A stretch of DNA of 38,209 bases, from the NCBI GenBank assembly GCA_944321965.1, contig CALUNH010000021.1:1-38209 (forward strand). Reading direction: 5' to 3'. Below are positions 1 to 7,841 of this stretch, piece by piece. The stretch comes from an uncultured Alistipes sp. GTDB taxonomy: Bacteria > Bacteroidota > Bacteroidia > Bacteroidales > Rikenellaceae. How positions within the stretch are numbered: the first letter of the stretch is position 1; each line of letters opens with the position of its first letter. The notes beneath the pieces were generated by a model. It saw nothing but the letters and a program-made list of their open reading frames with translations, was not told where the DNA came from and ran no database searches. Position numbers and translations under genes: made by a program.

Positions 1-1
1 C

Positions 2-43
2 ACGCAGATGCGCGAGACCATCGCCAAACCGGAAAAGAAGTAG
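2..43 (+). CDS. 3' end of an unidentified protein
   Basis: Only the last 13 codons lie in the window; they read TQMRETIAKPEKK and end in TAG at 41-43. The charged Lys-rich tail gives no family. A strong terminator follows 21 bases later, which supports this frame as the real gene end. Confidence 0.5.
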   Translation, partial: TQMRETIAKPEKK

Positions 44-64
44 CTTTTTCGGAGCATTCCACTC

Positions 65-91
65 GGGGCGTTGTTGCAACGCCCCTTTTTT
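65..91 (+). terminator. Intrinsic terminator of the upstream gene
   Basis: A perfect 9-bp stem (GGGGCGTTG at 65-73 with CAACGCCCC at 77-85) has a 3-base loop and is followed by six T residues at 86-91. Confidence 0.92.
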
Positions 92-159
92 CAAACCCCG
101 GGCTCCCGGGCTCCCGAGTTCCCGAGTTTTCGGGCTTTCGGGCTTCCGGGCTTCCGAGC

Positions 160-281
160 TTCCCGACACCCCGAAAACTTCCGGGCTCCCCGAAAACTCC
201 CGGACTTCCGGACACCTCGAAAACTTCCGGACACCCCGAAAACTCTCGGACACCCCGAAAACTTCCGGACACCCCGAAAAC
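160..281. repeat. 19-bp degenerate tandem repeat, six copies
   Basis: Copies of TTCCGGACACCCCGAAAAC start at 160, 179, 206, 225, 244 and 263. The copies at 225 and 263 are identical, the others differ at one to four bases, and an 8-base insertion sits at 198-205. The repeat is preceded from about 95 by shorter degenerate CGGGCTTCCGAG-like units and decays into CGAAAA-rich DNA up to the start codon at 312. It fills the whole gap before the esterase gene, so that gene's promoter must lie in or upstream of it. There are no spacers. Confidence 0.9.
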
Positions 282-311
282 TCCCGAAAAATCTCGAAAA
301 AAACCGAAACG

Positions 312-1151
312 ATGAAGAAGATTCCTTTTCTGCTGTTTTTTCTGTGGCTGAACGTGGCCGCTTTTGCCGCACGGATCGATACCGTGGCGGTCTTCAGCCC
401 CGGGATGCAGCGCGACATTCCGGCCGTTGTGGTTGTTCCCGATGCGGCTGCGGCTGCTGCCGACGACTCCACAGCCGGGGCGCGGCGTTTCCCGGTGCTC
501 TACCTGTTGCACGGGCATGGCGGTTCGCACCTTTCGTGGCTCGGGATCTGCGACCTCGGCTCGTTTGCCGACCGCCTGGGACTGATCTTCGTCTGCCCCG
601 ACGGTGAAAACAGCTGGTACTGGGACAGCCCGCTCGATCCCCGGTCGCAGTTCGAGACCTTCGTCTCGACGGAGCTCGTCGACTGGGTGGATGCCCGCTA
701 CCCGACGGTCCCCGCCCGCGAGGGGCGCGCCATCACGGGCCTGAGCATGGGGGGACACGGCGCCCTGTGGGTGGCCCTGCACCACAAGGACCGCTTCGGG
801 GCTGCGGGGTCGACCTCCGGGGGTGTGGATATCCGGCCCTTCCCCGATTCGTGGCACATGAAGAACCAACGGGGCGAGCGCGACGAAAACCCCGAACGGT
901 GGGATGCCCATACGGTCATCGAACAGGTCGACAGCCTGAAAAACGGAGAACTGGCGCTGATCATCGACTGCGGTTACGGGGATTTCTTCTACCAGGTGAA
1001 CCTGAACCTGCACGACAAACTCCTCAAACTGGGAGTCGGGCACGATTTCCAGGTGCGGCCCGGCGTGCACAATTCGGCCTACTGGTCGATTTCGCTCCCC
1101 TCGCAACTGGTCTTTTTCGAGCGTTATTTCCGCACGCACGCCGCTCAGTAG
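312..1151 (+). CDS. Secreted alpha/beta-hydrolase esterase (PF00756, FrmB/esterase-D type)
   Basis: The 279-residue protein begins with a Sec signal peptide (MKKIPFLLFF then hydrophobic to AAFAA at about residue 20), so it acts in the periplasm or is secreted. Family features are LLHGHGG at 65-71 (oxyanion region) and the nucleophile elbow GLSMGG with Ser145. Asp224 (or Asp219) and His253 in PGVHNSAYW complete the likely catalytic triad. Members of this putative-esterase family hydrolyse acyl or acetyl esters, including those on polysaccharides; the substrate here cannot be told. An Ala-rich insert at 45-56 is unusual. The start is the first ATG after the repeat region and gives a proper signal peptide. 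The 3' end overlaps the convergent CDGSH gene by 7 bases. Confidence 0.88.
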   Translation: MKKIPFLLFFLWLNVAAFAARIDTVAVFSPGMQRDIPAVVVVPDAAAAAADDSTAGARRFPVLYLLHGHGGSHLSWLGICDLGSFADRLGLIFVCPDGENSWYWDSPLDPRSQFETFVSTELVDWVDARYPTVPAREGRAITGLSMGGHGALWVALHHKDRFGAAGSTSGGVDIRPFPDSWHMKNQRGERDENPERWDAHTVIEQVDSLKNGELALIIDCGYGDFFYQVNLNLHDKLLKLGVGHDFQVRPGVHNSAYWSISLPSQLVFFERYFRTHAAQ

Positions 1152-1924
1152 GTCTCCTCGCAGGCCTCTTCGGGCAGCGCTTCGGCGGCAGGGGTGCTGT
1201 CGAGCCCGTCCTGCCACTTGACGGCGGCGTGGGTGCCGTCGCAGTAGGGTTTGTTGGCCGACTGCCCGCAGCGGCACAGCACCATGCGGTTGCGGATCTC
1301 GTAGGAGTGTCCGTCCTCGCGCCGCAGGGGGATTCCGCCCCGGACCCAGACTCCCCCGCTGCAGCCGATTGCCGGGTCCTCGATCAACCCCAGACTGGGC
1401 TCGAAACGGAATTCGTAGGGTTTCCCCGAGATGGGGTCCCAGGCCGTCAGCCGCCCGCCGGGGCACATCGACGCTTCCCGGATGGCCAGGCGCCGCGACG
1501 TCGGGTCGTCGGAGTGCTCGGTGAGCGTCCACGCATCCCCCGCCGGGTGGCAGAAGCGTGCGAAGACGCAAAACTGCGCACGGTCGGTCAGCGTGAGCGT
1601 CTCGCCGCGGATCTCCTCCGCACGGTCGGGCACTGCTTCGTCCGGGGCCGTGAGTGTCGGATCCCACTCCGCCGAGGTATGGCTTCCGTCGCAGTAGGGC
1701 TTGCGTTTCGAGGCCCCGCACCGGCAGAGTGCCGTGGGTTCCGCCTCCGTCGGGTAGCTGCGTCCCTGCTGGAAATCCCAGCTTTCGTGCTCCGCATTGG
1801 GCATGATGAACTGCGTGGCCAGGGGCGGACGCCCGTAGACCAGATAGGGGCCCTTTTCACACACCGTGATCGAGAAACGCTCCTCGGCCCGGCGGCTTCC
1901 CGTTTCAATTTTCCTGTCGGACAT
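1145..1924 (-). CDS. Double CDGSH iron-sulfur protein
   Basis: A 259-residue cytosolic protein with no signal peptide. It carries two CDGSH-type [2Fe-2S] sites: Cys67, Cys69, Cys78 and His82 (CRCG...YCDGSH), and Cys217, Cys219, Cys228 and His232 (CRCG...YCDGTH). Each has the C-x-C plus CDG(S/T)H ligand pattern of the zf-CDGSH family. Between them a region of about 100 residues holds further cysteines (125, 154, 188) in contexts such as FCHPAGD and MCPGGRLTAWD, which occur in long bacterial CDGSH proteins. The two CDGSH modules look like an internal duplication. Function is probably electron transfer or Fe-S handling; the partner is unknown. It is transcribed alone, convergent with the esterase. 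Confidence 0.88.
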   Translation of the reverse strand: MSDRKIETGSRRAEERFSITVCEKGPYLVYGRPPLATQFIMPNAEHESWDFQQGRSYPTEAEPTALCRCGASKRKPYCDGSHTSAEWDPTLTAPDEAVPDRAEEIRGETLTLTDRAQFCVFARFCHPAGDAWTLTEHSDDPTSRRLAIREASMCPGGRLTAWDPISGKPYEFRFEPSLGLIEDPAIGCSGGVWVRGGIPLRREDGHSYEIRNRMVLCRCGQSANKPYCDGTHAAVKWQDGLDSTPAAEALPEEACEETY

Positions 1925-2023
1925 ATACTATATGCGTTTATAATTCGTTAGGAAAGAAGCGGCAATAATCGTTCCCGAATGCAAAATTCGAAAGTACGTT
2001 ATAGGAATTGTCCCGCTTTTTGG

Positions 2024-2031
2024 TATCTTTG
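2024..2031 (+). promoter_or_regulatory. Bacteroidota -7 element for the FISUMP lipoprotein
   Basis: TATCTTTG matches TAnnTTTG exactly and lies 35 bases before the ATG at 2067. I see no convincing -33 TTTG at 19-21 bases spacing. Confidence 0.6.
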
Positions 2032-2066
2032 CAACGGTTTTTGGAATTGAAATTCAGTAATACACG

Positions 2067-3503
2067 ATGGATATGAAAAGATTCGCTGGGTGGTGCTCGG
2101 TTCTTGCCGCCGCCCTTTTCATCTCGTGCGGCGACGACGATGTGACCGGTTCGCTCGCCTTCGATTCGCCCGCCGTCTTCTTCACGCAGGGCGAGACGGC
2201 TTCGGCGTCGGTCCACTTCACGGCCTCGAATCTCAACAGCTTCACGGTCTCCAGCAAACCCACCGGGTGGGATGACGTGACGGTGGATGCCGCGACGCAG
2301 ACCGTTCGGGTGACGCCGCCCTCGTCGTTCGACGAGGGGGAGGCTAAAACCGGCACGGTGACCCTGAGCGGTACGGGCGGTGGCGGTGCCTCGGGCTCGG
2401 CCTCGTTCTTCGTCGGGGTGGTCGGCCGCAAGGACCTCTCCTCGGAGGCGGCCAACAGCTACATCGCCAACAAGAAGGAGACCCACTACCTGCTCGATGT
2501 CGAGCATCGCAGCGACGGTACGTCGCTGGCAACGGCATCGGTGGGGGTCATCTGGCAGAGCGCTTCGAGCCTGATCCAGTACCTGACGCTGCAGAACGGA
2601 AAGGCTTCGTTCTACGTGGGTGCGGACAGCGACGACGAGACGAAGATCAAGTCGGGAAATGCCCTGATCGGCGCCTACGATGCCGCCGGAACGCTGCTCT
2701 GGAGCTGGCACGTCTGGGTGGCGGATTACGATCCGTCGGACGCCGCAAACCAGCGCTCGTTCAACGGCTATACGATGATGGACCGCAACCTCGGGGCCCT
2801 CGCGTCGTCCAATGCGTCGAACGAGGAGATCCTCGCCTCCTACGGGCTCTATTACCAGTGGGGCCGCAAGGATCCCTTCATCGGCCCGGGAGCCTACAAC
2901 TTCTCCAACGGTACGGCCGCCACGATGTACAACGGCAGCAATTCGAGCGTGACTGCCACGCCGGTGGCTTCGGATGCCGCAACCGGAACGGTGGAGTATG
3001 CCCGGCTCAATCCGCTGACCTTTATCCTGGGGGTCGAGGAGTCGGGGTATGACTGGTTGTGGAGTGCGGGTTCCGATGCCCTGTGGAGCGCTCCCGGCAC
3101 GGCCAAAAGCCTCTACGATCCCTGCCCGGCGGGGTGGCGTGTGGCTCCTGCCGCCGCGTTCGAGGGGCTGACCCCCGATGCGGAGAGCCTGGCGTGGGCC
3201 AATACGAAATACAGCGTGACGCTTGCCAAGGATGGCGTTTCGTCGCTCTTCATGGGTGCCGGGCGCCGGACCTACCTCGACGGAAAGTATCAGAATGTCC
3301 ATGTCGCAGGGTATGATCCCAAGAGTACGCGGGCCGATGAGGCCCAGCCCTGGGTCGGACTCTACTGGACCTCCGGGGTGCAGGCTGCCGACCGGCTCGC
3401 TACGGCGGCCTACTTCCACTACGGCGATGCGTCGGCCGTGCAGAGCAGCTACGGGCTGCGGCGTGCCGGAGGTCTTCCGGTGCGTTGCGTGAAGGCCGAC
3501 TGA
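2067..3503 (+). CDS. Lipoprotein with a C-terminal FISUMP domain
   Basis: A 478-residue lipoprotein. The signal ends in the lipobox FIS-Cys21, followed by GDDD, an acidic pattern seen in surface-exported Bacteroidota lipoproteins. Residues about 30-118 form a beta-rich BACON/Ig-like segment ending in a Gly-rich linker. Residues 120-220 hold a domain ending in GTLLWSWHVWV, common in Bacteroidales surface proteins. Residues 235-478 match the Fibrobacter succinogenes major paralogous domain (TIGR02145): MMDRNLGA, YYQWGRKDPF, DPCPAGWRV, YWTSG and the terminal LPVRCV. Such proteins are cell-surface and of unknown function; some sit in fimbria-like loci. An alternative start at Met3 (2073) is possible. 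A second FISUMP lipoprotein lies at 5051. Confidence 0.85.
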   Translation: MDMKRFAGWCSVLAAALFISCGDDDVTGSLAFDSPAVFFTQGETASASVHFTASNLNSFTVSSKPTGWDDVTVDAATQTVRVTPPSSFDEGEAKTGTVTLSGTGGGGASGSASFFVGVVGRKDLSSEAANSYIANKKETHYLLDVEHRSDGTSLATASVGVIWQSASSLIQYLTLQNGKASFYVGADSDDETKIKSGNALIGAYDAAGTLLWSWHVWVADYDPSDAANQRSFNGYTMMDRNLGALASSNASNEEILASYGLYYQWGRKDPFIGPGAYNFSNGTAATMYNGSNSSVTATPVASDAATGTVEYARLNPLTFILGVEESGYDWLWSAGSDALWSAPGTAKSLYDPCPAGWRVAPAAAFEGLTPDAESLAWANTKYSVTLAKDGVSSLFMGAGRRTYLDGKYQNVHVAGYDPKSTRADEAQPWVGLYWTSGVQAADRLATAAYFHYGDASAVQSSYGLRRAGGLPVRCVKAD

Positions 3504-3571
3504 CCGGGGCGGTGTGCCGGGGACCGGTGCATGGCGACTGTCCGGGCGGAGCGGAAGGCCGACTGACCGGG
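3491..3571 (+). repeat. 18-bp direct repeat of the FISUMP gene end
   Basis: GAAGGCCGACTGACCGGG occurs at 3491-3508, spanning the TGA stop codon, and again at 3554-3571, 63 bases downstream. It may be a small tandem duplication of the gene end. Confidence 0.75.
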
Positions 3572-3653
3572 TGGAGCGTGAAGGAACGGAACTCGGGCGG
3601 CGGACGGTGGATTCCCCGGGCTGCCGCGTAAAGATACCCACATCGATTTGAAC

Positions 3654-3692
3654 GGACCGATCCCTCGAAAGGGGTCGGTCCGTCGCTTTTTT
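3654..3692 (+). terminator. Intrinsic terminator of the FISUMP lipoprotein gene
   Basis: An 11-bp stem (GGACCGATCCC at 3654-3664 with GGGGTCGGTCC at 3671-3681, one wobble pair) has a TCGAAA loop; after GTCGC comes T6 at 3687-3692. Confidence 0.88.
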
Positions 3693-3777
3693 ACGATTGC
3701 AGGGCCCGTTGCGGCCCGGTTTCGGTATGACACTTGCAGGAGTTGCGGAAAAATCTCCGAACAAAAAATCTCCGACC

Positions 3778-4980
3778 ATGAAAATCGAAACCGGAAAAGG
3801 TTCCATCTCCCTTGCCGTTCTGCTGGCGATCTGGTCCGTATCGGCCATCGCATCGCTCCCGGGGCTGGCCGTTTCTCCGATTCTGGGGGATCTGAACAAG
3901 GTCTTCCCCAAGGTTACCGACCTGGAGATCCAGATGCTCACGTCGCTGCCCTCGCTGCTGATCATCCCCTTCGTGCTGCTCTCCGGCAAACTCTCCGAAG
4001 GACGCGACAGCCTGAAACTGCTCACAACGGGGCTCCTGATCTTCTTCCTCAGCGGCGTGGCCTGCCTCTTCATCCGCAGCATCGTCGGGCTGATCGTCGT
4101 CAGCTGCATCCTCGGCATCGGGGCCGGAATGGTCATCCCCTTCTCCACGGGACTCGTCGTGGCCTACTTCACGGGTGACTACCGCGTCCGGCAGCTGGGC
4201 TACAGCTCTGCGATCAACAACCTCACGCTCGTCCTGGCTACCGCTCTGACGGGCTATCTGGCCGATGTCGACTGGCACCTTCCCTTCCTGGTCTATACGC
4301 TGCCGGGCGTCTCGCTGCTTCTCTCCCTCTTCCTGCGGCGGCAACCCTCCGACCCCGAACCCACGCAGAGCCTCCAGCTGCGCTACAAACGCATCGACAG
4401 CCGCAAACTCGCCGGATTGATGCTCTTCTACTTCTTCATCACCTATGCCGTGCTGGCCGTCGTCTACTATGCGTCGTTCCTGATCGACGACTACCGGATC
4501 CGCAGCTCCTTCTCGGGGGTGCTCATTTCGCTCTTCTTCCTCTCCATCATGCTCCCCGGGCTCTTCGTCGACCGCATCATCCGGCGTCTGAAATCCCGCG
4601 TCAACCTCGTATCGCTGGCCCTGGTGGCGCTGGGGCTGCTCTGCATGGGGCTCTTCCATACGAAGGCGCTGCTGGTGGTCGGGGCCCTGCTTGCCGGGTT
4701 CGGTTACGGGGTGATGCAGCCCGTCGTCTACGACAAGGCCGCAACGATCGCTCCGCCGCGTTCGGCAACCTTCGCCCTGTCGTGCGTCATGGCCATGAAC
4801 TACCTTGCCGTGATGCTCAGCCCGTTTCTCACGGACCTCTTCCGCTCGCTGTTCCACACCCACGGCGACCGCTTCCCTTTCCTTTTCAATGCTGCCCTGG
4901 CCCTGCTTCTGACGGCCGTTGCCTGGTGGCGCCGAGGCAGTTTTACCCTCGGGCTCGACGAAATTTACTATAAAAGTTGA
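3778..4980 (+). CDS. Major facilitator superfamily transporter
   Basis: A 400-residue inner-membrane protein of about twelve hydrophobic segments in two halves, with a charged central loop near residues 185-215 (RRQPSDPEPTQ...RYKRIDSRK). The segment KLSEGRDSLK after helix 2 is the place of the MFS A-loop but lacks the full GxLaDrxGrR pattern. The closest general type is the MFS drug or metabolite exporters; substrate unknown. I chose Met at 3778 because the protein then starts just before helix 1. An in-frame ATG at 3727 would add 17 hydrophilic residues and sits almost on the upstream terminator. It lies between two FISUMP lipoprotein genes, which may be incidental. Confidence 0.82.
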   Translation: MKIETGKGSISLAVLLAIWSVSAIASLPGLAVSPILGDLNKVFPKVTDLEIQMLTSLPSLLIIPFVLLSGKLSEGRDSLKLLTTGLLIFFLSGVACLFIRSIVGLIVVSCILGIGAGMVIPFSTGLVVAYFTGDYRVRQLGYSSAINNLTLVLATALTGYLADVDWHLPFLVYTLPGVSLLLSLFLRRQPSDPEPTQSLQLRYKRIDSRKLAGLMLFYFFITYAVLAVVYYASFLIDDYRIRSSFSGVLISLFFLSIMLPGLFVDRIIRRLKSRVNLVSLALVALGLLCMGLFHTKALLVVGALLAGFGYGVMQPVVYDKAATIAPPRSATFALSCVMAMNYLAVMLSPFLTDLFRSLFHTHGDRFPFLFNAALALLLTAVAWWRRGSFTLGLDEIYYKS

Positions 4981-5010
4981 CCGGAATGGTATAATCTGGA
5001 CGAAAAAGTT

Positions 5011-5018
5011 TATTTTTG
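5011..5018 (+). promoter_or_regulatory. Bacteroidota -7 element for the fimbrillin-like lipoprotein
   Basis: TATTTTTG matches TAnnTTTG exactly, 32 bases before the ATG at 5051. This supports independent transcription from the MFS gene upstream. Confidence 0.65.
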
Positions 5019-5050
5019 CACCGCGTATTGTCGTAAAAATAAACCGAAAG

Positions 5051-6421
5051 ATGAAACAGAACTATTTTATCGGCCTGTTTTTGGCGGGCCTTTTCGTCGT
5101 GGGAGGCTGTTCCGAGAAGCGGGATTCGGCGCCTCGGGTCGAGATCTTTCCGACCGTCCGGACCCGGGTGTCGGGACTCTATTTTGACCGTGGCGACCGG
5201 ATCGGTCTGACGATCCTGAAAGGGGCGGAGCCTTATGTCCGGAACTTCCCCATGACCTATGACGGGTCGGTCTTCACCGATCCGGGACTCGTCTGGTACG
5301 ACGACTCGCAACAGACGGCAACCCTGACGGCCTATTATCCCTATATGGAGTCGGGTACTCCCGAGGAGTTCTCCGTGGCTGCGGACCAGGGCGCCGGGTG
5401 CGAGTCTTCTGACCTGTTGGGAGCCGTGGTGGCGGATGCTCTTCCCGTAAGTACGCCCGTGGGTATGCTCTTCTACCACCTGATGTCGCAGCTCACCATC
5501 ATTGTCGACAACACCACCGACACCGAGGTGACGGAGGTTGTCATCGGCGGATTTGCCGCGACGGCCGTCGTGGACTTCTCCGTACCGACGGCTTCCGCCA
5601 AACCCGGGGTTCAGGCCTCCGAGATCCGGACCTTCGAGGCGGCAGCCGGCACCTCCTACCGGGCGATTCTCGTGCCGCAGCAGGGCGATCTGAGCGTCAC
5701 GGTCACAACCTCCGACGGCAAGACCCGCAGCAAGAGCGTCCAGCAGGCCCTGCTCGAAAGCGGCAAGCGTTACGATCTTTCGATCCGGGTTTCGATGGCC
5801 GAAATCGAAGTGACGCTGAGCGGCGAGATCAGCGACTGGGTGGACGGCGGTTCGCTCGATACGAACGATGACACCGATGCAGCCGATGATTTCTACGAAA
5901 CCGGAATCCCGGAGGGGTCCGAGACTGCAAGCCTCGTTTACGAAGGGGTGACCTACCCTACGGTCCGCATCGGAGATCAGGTGTGGATGGCCGCCAATCT
6001 GCGCTATGAACCCGCAGGCCGGACGCTCGATACGGATTTCTGGGCCCCGCAGGAGGGGCTTGAGTCCGATCCGGAACTGGGTCTGCTGTACAATTACGCC
6101 ACGGCGACGAACGGTGCTTCGGGTGACGGCGGGCGCGTGCAGGGGATCTGCCCCGACGGCTGGCACCTTCCCGATACGGCGGAACTGCAGGCCCTGGCCG
6201 AGAGTGCCGAACGCCCGGACGATTTCCTGAAATGTGCCGGATTCTGGATCGTGGCTTCCATGAATCAGCGTTATGGCGATTCCTCCACGGGTTACCTGAT
6301 GGGCAGCGAGTGCCCCGAGTCGGGGAAATGCGTCTGCCTGCTCTATACCTCCGGTTCCGAGCCTTCACTGACGAGTGTCTCCGTCAATTACGGCATCTCG
6401 GTCCGCTGCGTGCAGGACTGA
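5051..6421 (+). CDS. Fimbrillin-like lipoprotein with a C-terminal FISUMP domain
   Basis: A 456-residue lipoprotein with signal sequence and lipobox VVGG-Cys20. Residues about 30-265 resemble fimbrillin-family (Mfa-like) proteins: GDRIGLTI, the MTYDGSVFTDPGLVWYDD strand region, TATLTAYYPY, and a second half ending in SISDW-like (GEISDWVDGG) strands. An acidic linker (about 268-284) leads to a FISUMP domain at about 297-456 with VRIGDQVWMAANLRYEP, YNYATA, ICPDGWHLPD and the terminal ISVRCVQD. It is probably cell-surface and may be an accessory adhesin or tip component; no other fimbrial genes are in the window. The start at 5051 gives the signal peptide and follows the promoter; an open frame extends upstream but lacks one. 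Confidence 0.85.
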   Translation: MKQNYFIGLFLAGLFVVGGCSEKRDSAPRVEIFPTVRTRVSGLYFDRGDRIGLTILKGAEPYVRNFPMTYDGSVFTDPGLVWYDDSQQTATLTAYYPYMESGTPEEFSVAADQGAGCESSDLLGAVVADALPVSTPVGMLFYHLMSQLTIIVDNTTDTEVTEVVIGGFAATAVVDFSVPTASAKPGVQASEIRTFEAAAGTSYRAILVPQQGDLSVTVTTSDGKTRSKSVQQALLESGKRYDLSIRVSMAEIEVTLSGEISDWVDGGSLDTNDDTDAADDFYETGIPEGSETASLVYEGVTYPTVRIGDQVWMAANLRYEPAGRTLDTDFWAPQEGLESDPELGLLYNYATATNGASGDGGRVQGICPDGWHLPDTAELQALAESAERPDDFLKCAGFWIVASMNQRYGDSSTGYLMGSECPESGKCVCLLYTSGSEPSLTSVSVNYGISVRCVQD

Positions 6422-6440
6422 TCCCGTGCCGACAATACCG

Positions 6441-6475
6441 AACAGGGACAGGGTTTAACCCTGTCCCTGTTTTTG
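6441..6475 (+). terminator. Intrinsic terminator of the fimbrillin-like gene
   Basis: A perfect 13-bp stem (AACAGGGACAGGG at 6441-6453 with CCCTGTCCCTGTT at 6459-6471) with a 5-base loop runs into T5. The gap from 6476 to 6596 is C-rich, with degenerate CCGGCTCCGG-like units and no gene. The hairpin could also stop hom transcription from the other side, though it lacks a T-tract in that direction. Confidence 0.9.
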
Positions 6476-6596
6476 TGCTTGTTCCCCGGCTTTTCCCGGC
6501 CCCCGATCTTCCGGTCCGTGGTCCCAGGCCCTCCGGTCCCCTCCCCGGCTCCGGTTCTTCGGCCCTCCGGCTCCGGCCCTCCCCCTGGTCCGCAGA

Positions 6597-7805
6597 TCAG
6601 TCGCGGTTCAGGAAGAAGATCGGAATGTTGGCCAGGAAGACATCCTTGCCCGAAAGCTGCGACCGTTTTTCGAGCAGCTCGCTCAGCAGGATGTCGCCGA
6701 TCACGTAGTTGCTCTCCTCGCTGATGAACTGTTCGTGGATCTTCGAGAAGTGCAGGATCTGCTGGACGTCGGTCTCCCGGTAGCGGGCGTAGATCTTCAG
6801 CGTGATGTCGGTCGTGTAGTCGGGCTTCTCGATGTAGTTCATCTTCTTGTACTCGTAGCGGTAGTTGTTCAGCCGCGCCATGATGTCGCTCAGGATCGAC
6901 GAGGCCGTGGGGAGGCTTCCGGCGCCCTTGCCGAACATGAACTGGCGGTCGTAGCACTCGCCGCGGATCACCACGCCGTTGTACTCGTCGTCGACGCTGT
7001 AGATGTACTTCGAGGGGGTCACGAATTCCGGCATGACGAACATCGTGAAGTGCTCGTCGCTGACCTTGACGACCTGGGCCACGAGTTTGATCTTGACGTT
7101 CTTTTCGCGGGCATAGCGGATGTCCGAGTCGTGGATCGTCGAGATGCCGTAGGTGAAGATCCGCTCCGGGGCGACGTAGGTTCCCAGGGCGTGCACGGTG
7201 ATGATCACCAGCTTGAAGAGCGAGTCGTATCCCTCGATGTCGAACGACGGGTCGCTCTCGGCGAAGCCCAGGGCCTGGGCCTGGGCCAGCGCATTGGCGT
7301 AGGAGTCCTTGTGGTCGAAGACCCGCGAGAGGATGTAGTTCGACGATCCGTTCAGGATACCCTTCACTTCGAGCAGCAGGTCGTTGTCGTAATACTCTTC
7401 GAGGTTGCGGATCACGGGGATCGAACCGCACGACGAGGCGTCGTAGAGCAGCGCTACGCCGCGTGTCTTCTGGATCTCGATCAGCTCCGGGAGGTGGTGG
7501 GCCAGCATGGTTTTGTTGCCCGACACGACGGGGATTCCGCGCAGCATGGCGCGTTTGACGATGTCGTAGGCCGCACGGGCGTCGTCGATCACCTCGACGA
7601 CGAGGTTCACGTTCTGGTTGTCGAGGATCTCGTCCACCGAGGTGGTGAACAACGACGGGTCGACCTCGATCTTCCGAGGCTTCTTCGGGTCGCGGACGCA
7701 GATCTTCACGATCTCGGCGTGGGCGTTCTTCGATTTGCGCACCACCTCGTAGATGCCCTGTCCGACGACGCCGAATCCGAACAGTCCGATTTTGATTTTC
7801 GTCAT
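6597..7805 (-). CDS. hom: Homoserine dehydrogenase
   Basis: Reduces aspartate semialdehyde to homoserine with NAD(P)H in the cytosol, the branch-point step towards methionine and threonine. Of 402 residues, the Rossmann motif GFGVVGQG is at 10-17, GNKTML with the conserved Lys98 at 96-101, GILNGSSNYIL at 149-159, and ESDPSFDIEGYDSLFK with the probable catalytic Asp194 and Lys198. Residues after about 320 form a C-terminal extension that may be ACT-like. It is a stand-alone enzyme rather than an aspartokinase fusion. It is the last gene of metY-metX-hom, 36 bases after metX, so it should share the leader control and supply homoserine for MetX. Confidence 0.95.
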   Translation of the reverse strand: MTKIKIGLFGFGVVGQGIYEVVRKSKNAHAEIVKICVRDPKKPRKIEVDPSLFTTSVDEILDNQNVNLVVEVIDDARAAYDIVKRAMLRGIPVVSGNKTMLAHHLPELIEIQKTRGVALLYDASSCGSIPVIRNLEEYYDNDLLLEVKGILNGSSNYILSRVFDHKDSYANALAQAQALGFAESDPSFDIEGYDSLFKLVIITVHALGTYVAPERIFTYGISTIHDSDIRYAREKNVKIKLVAQVVKVSDEHFTMFVMPEFVTPSKYIYSVDDEYNGVVIRGECYDRQFMFGKGAGSLPTASSILSDIMARLNNYRYEYKKMNYIEKPDYTTDITLKIYARYRETDVQQILHFSKIHEQFISEESNYVIGDILLSELLEKRSQLSGKDVFLANIPIFFLNRD

Positions 7806-7841
7806 AGCTGTATGCGTTTGTTGTTTGTTGACCGGGTTGGG

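Noticed and set aside
160-281. CRISPR array
   Set aside because: The 19-bp units are contiguous, with no unique spacers and no cas genes near.
3727-3777. Upstream ATG of the MFS transporter
   Set aside because: Adds 17 hydrophilic residues close to the preceding terminator; the ATG at 3778 gives the normal start before helix 1.
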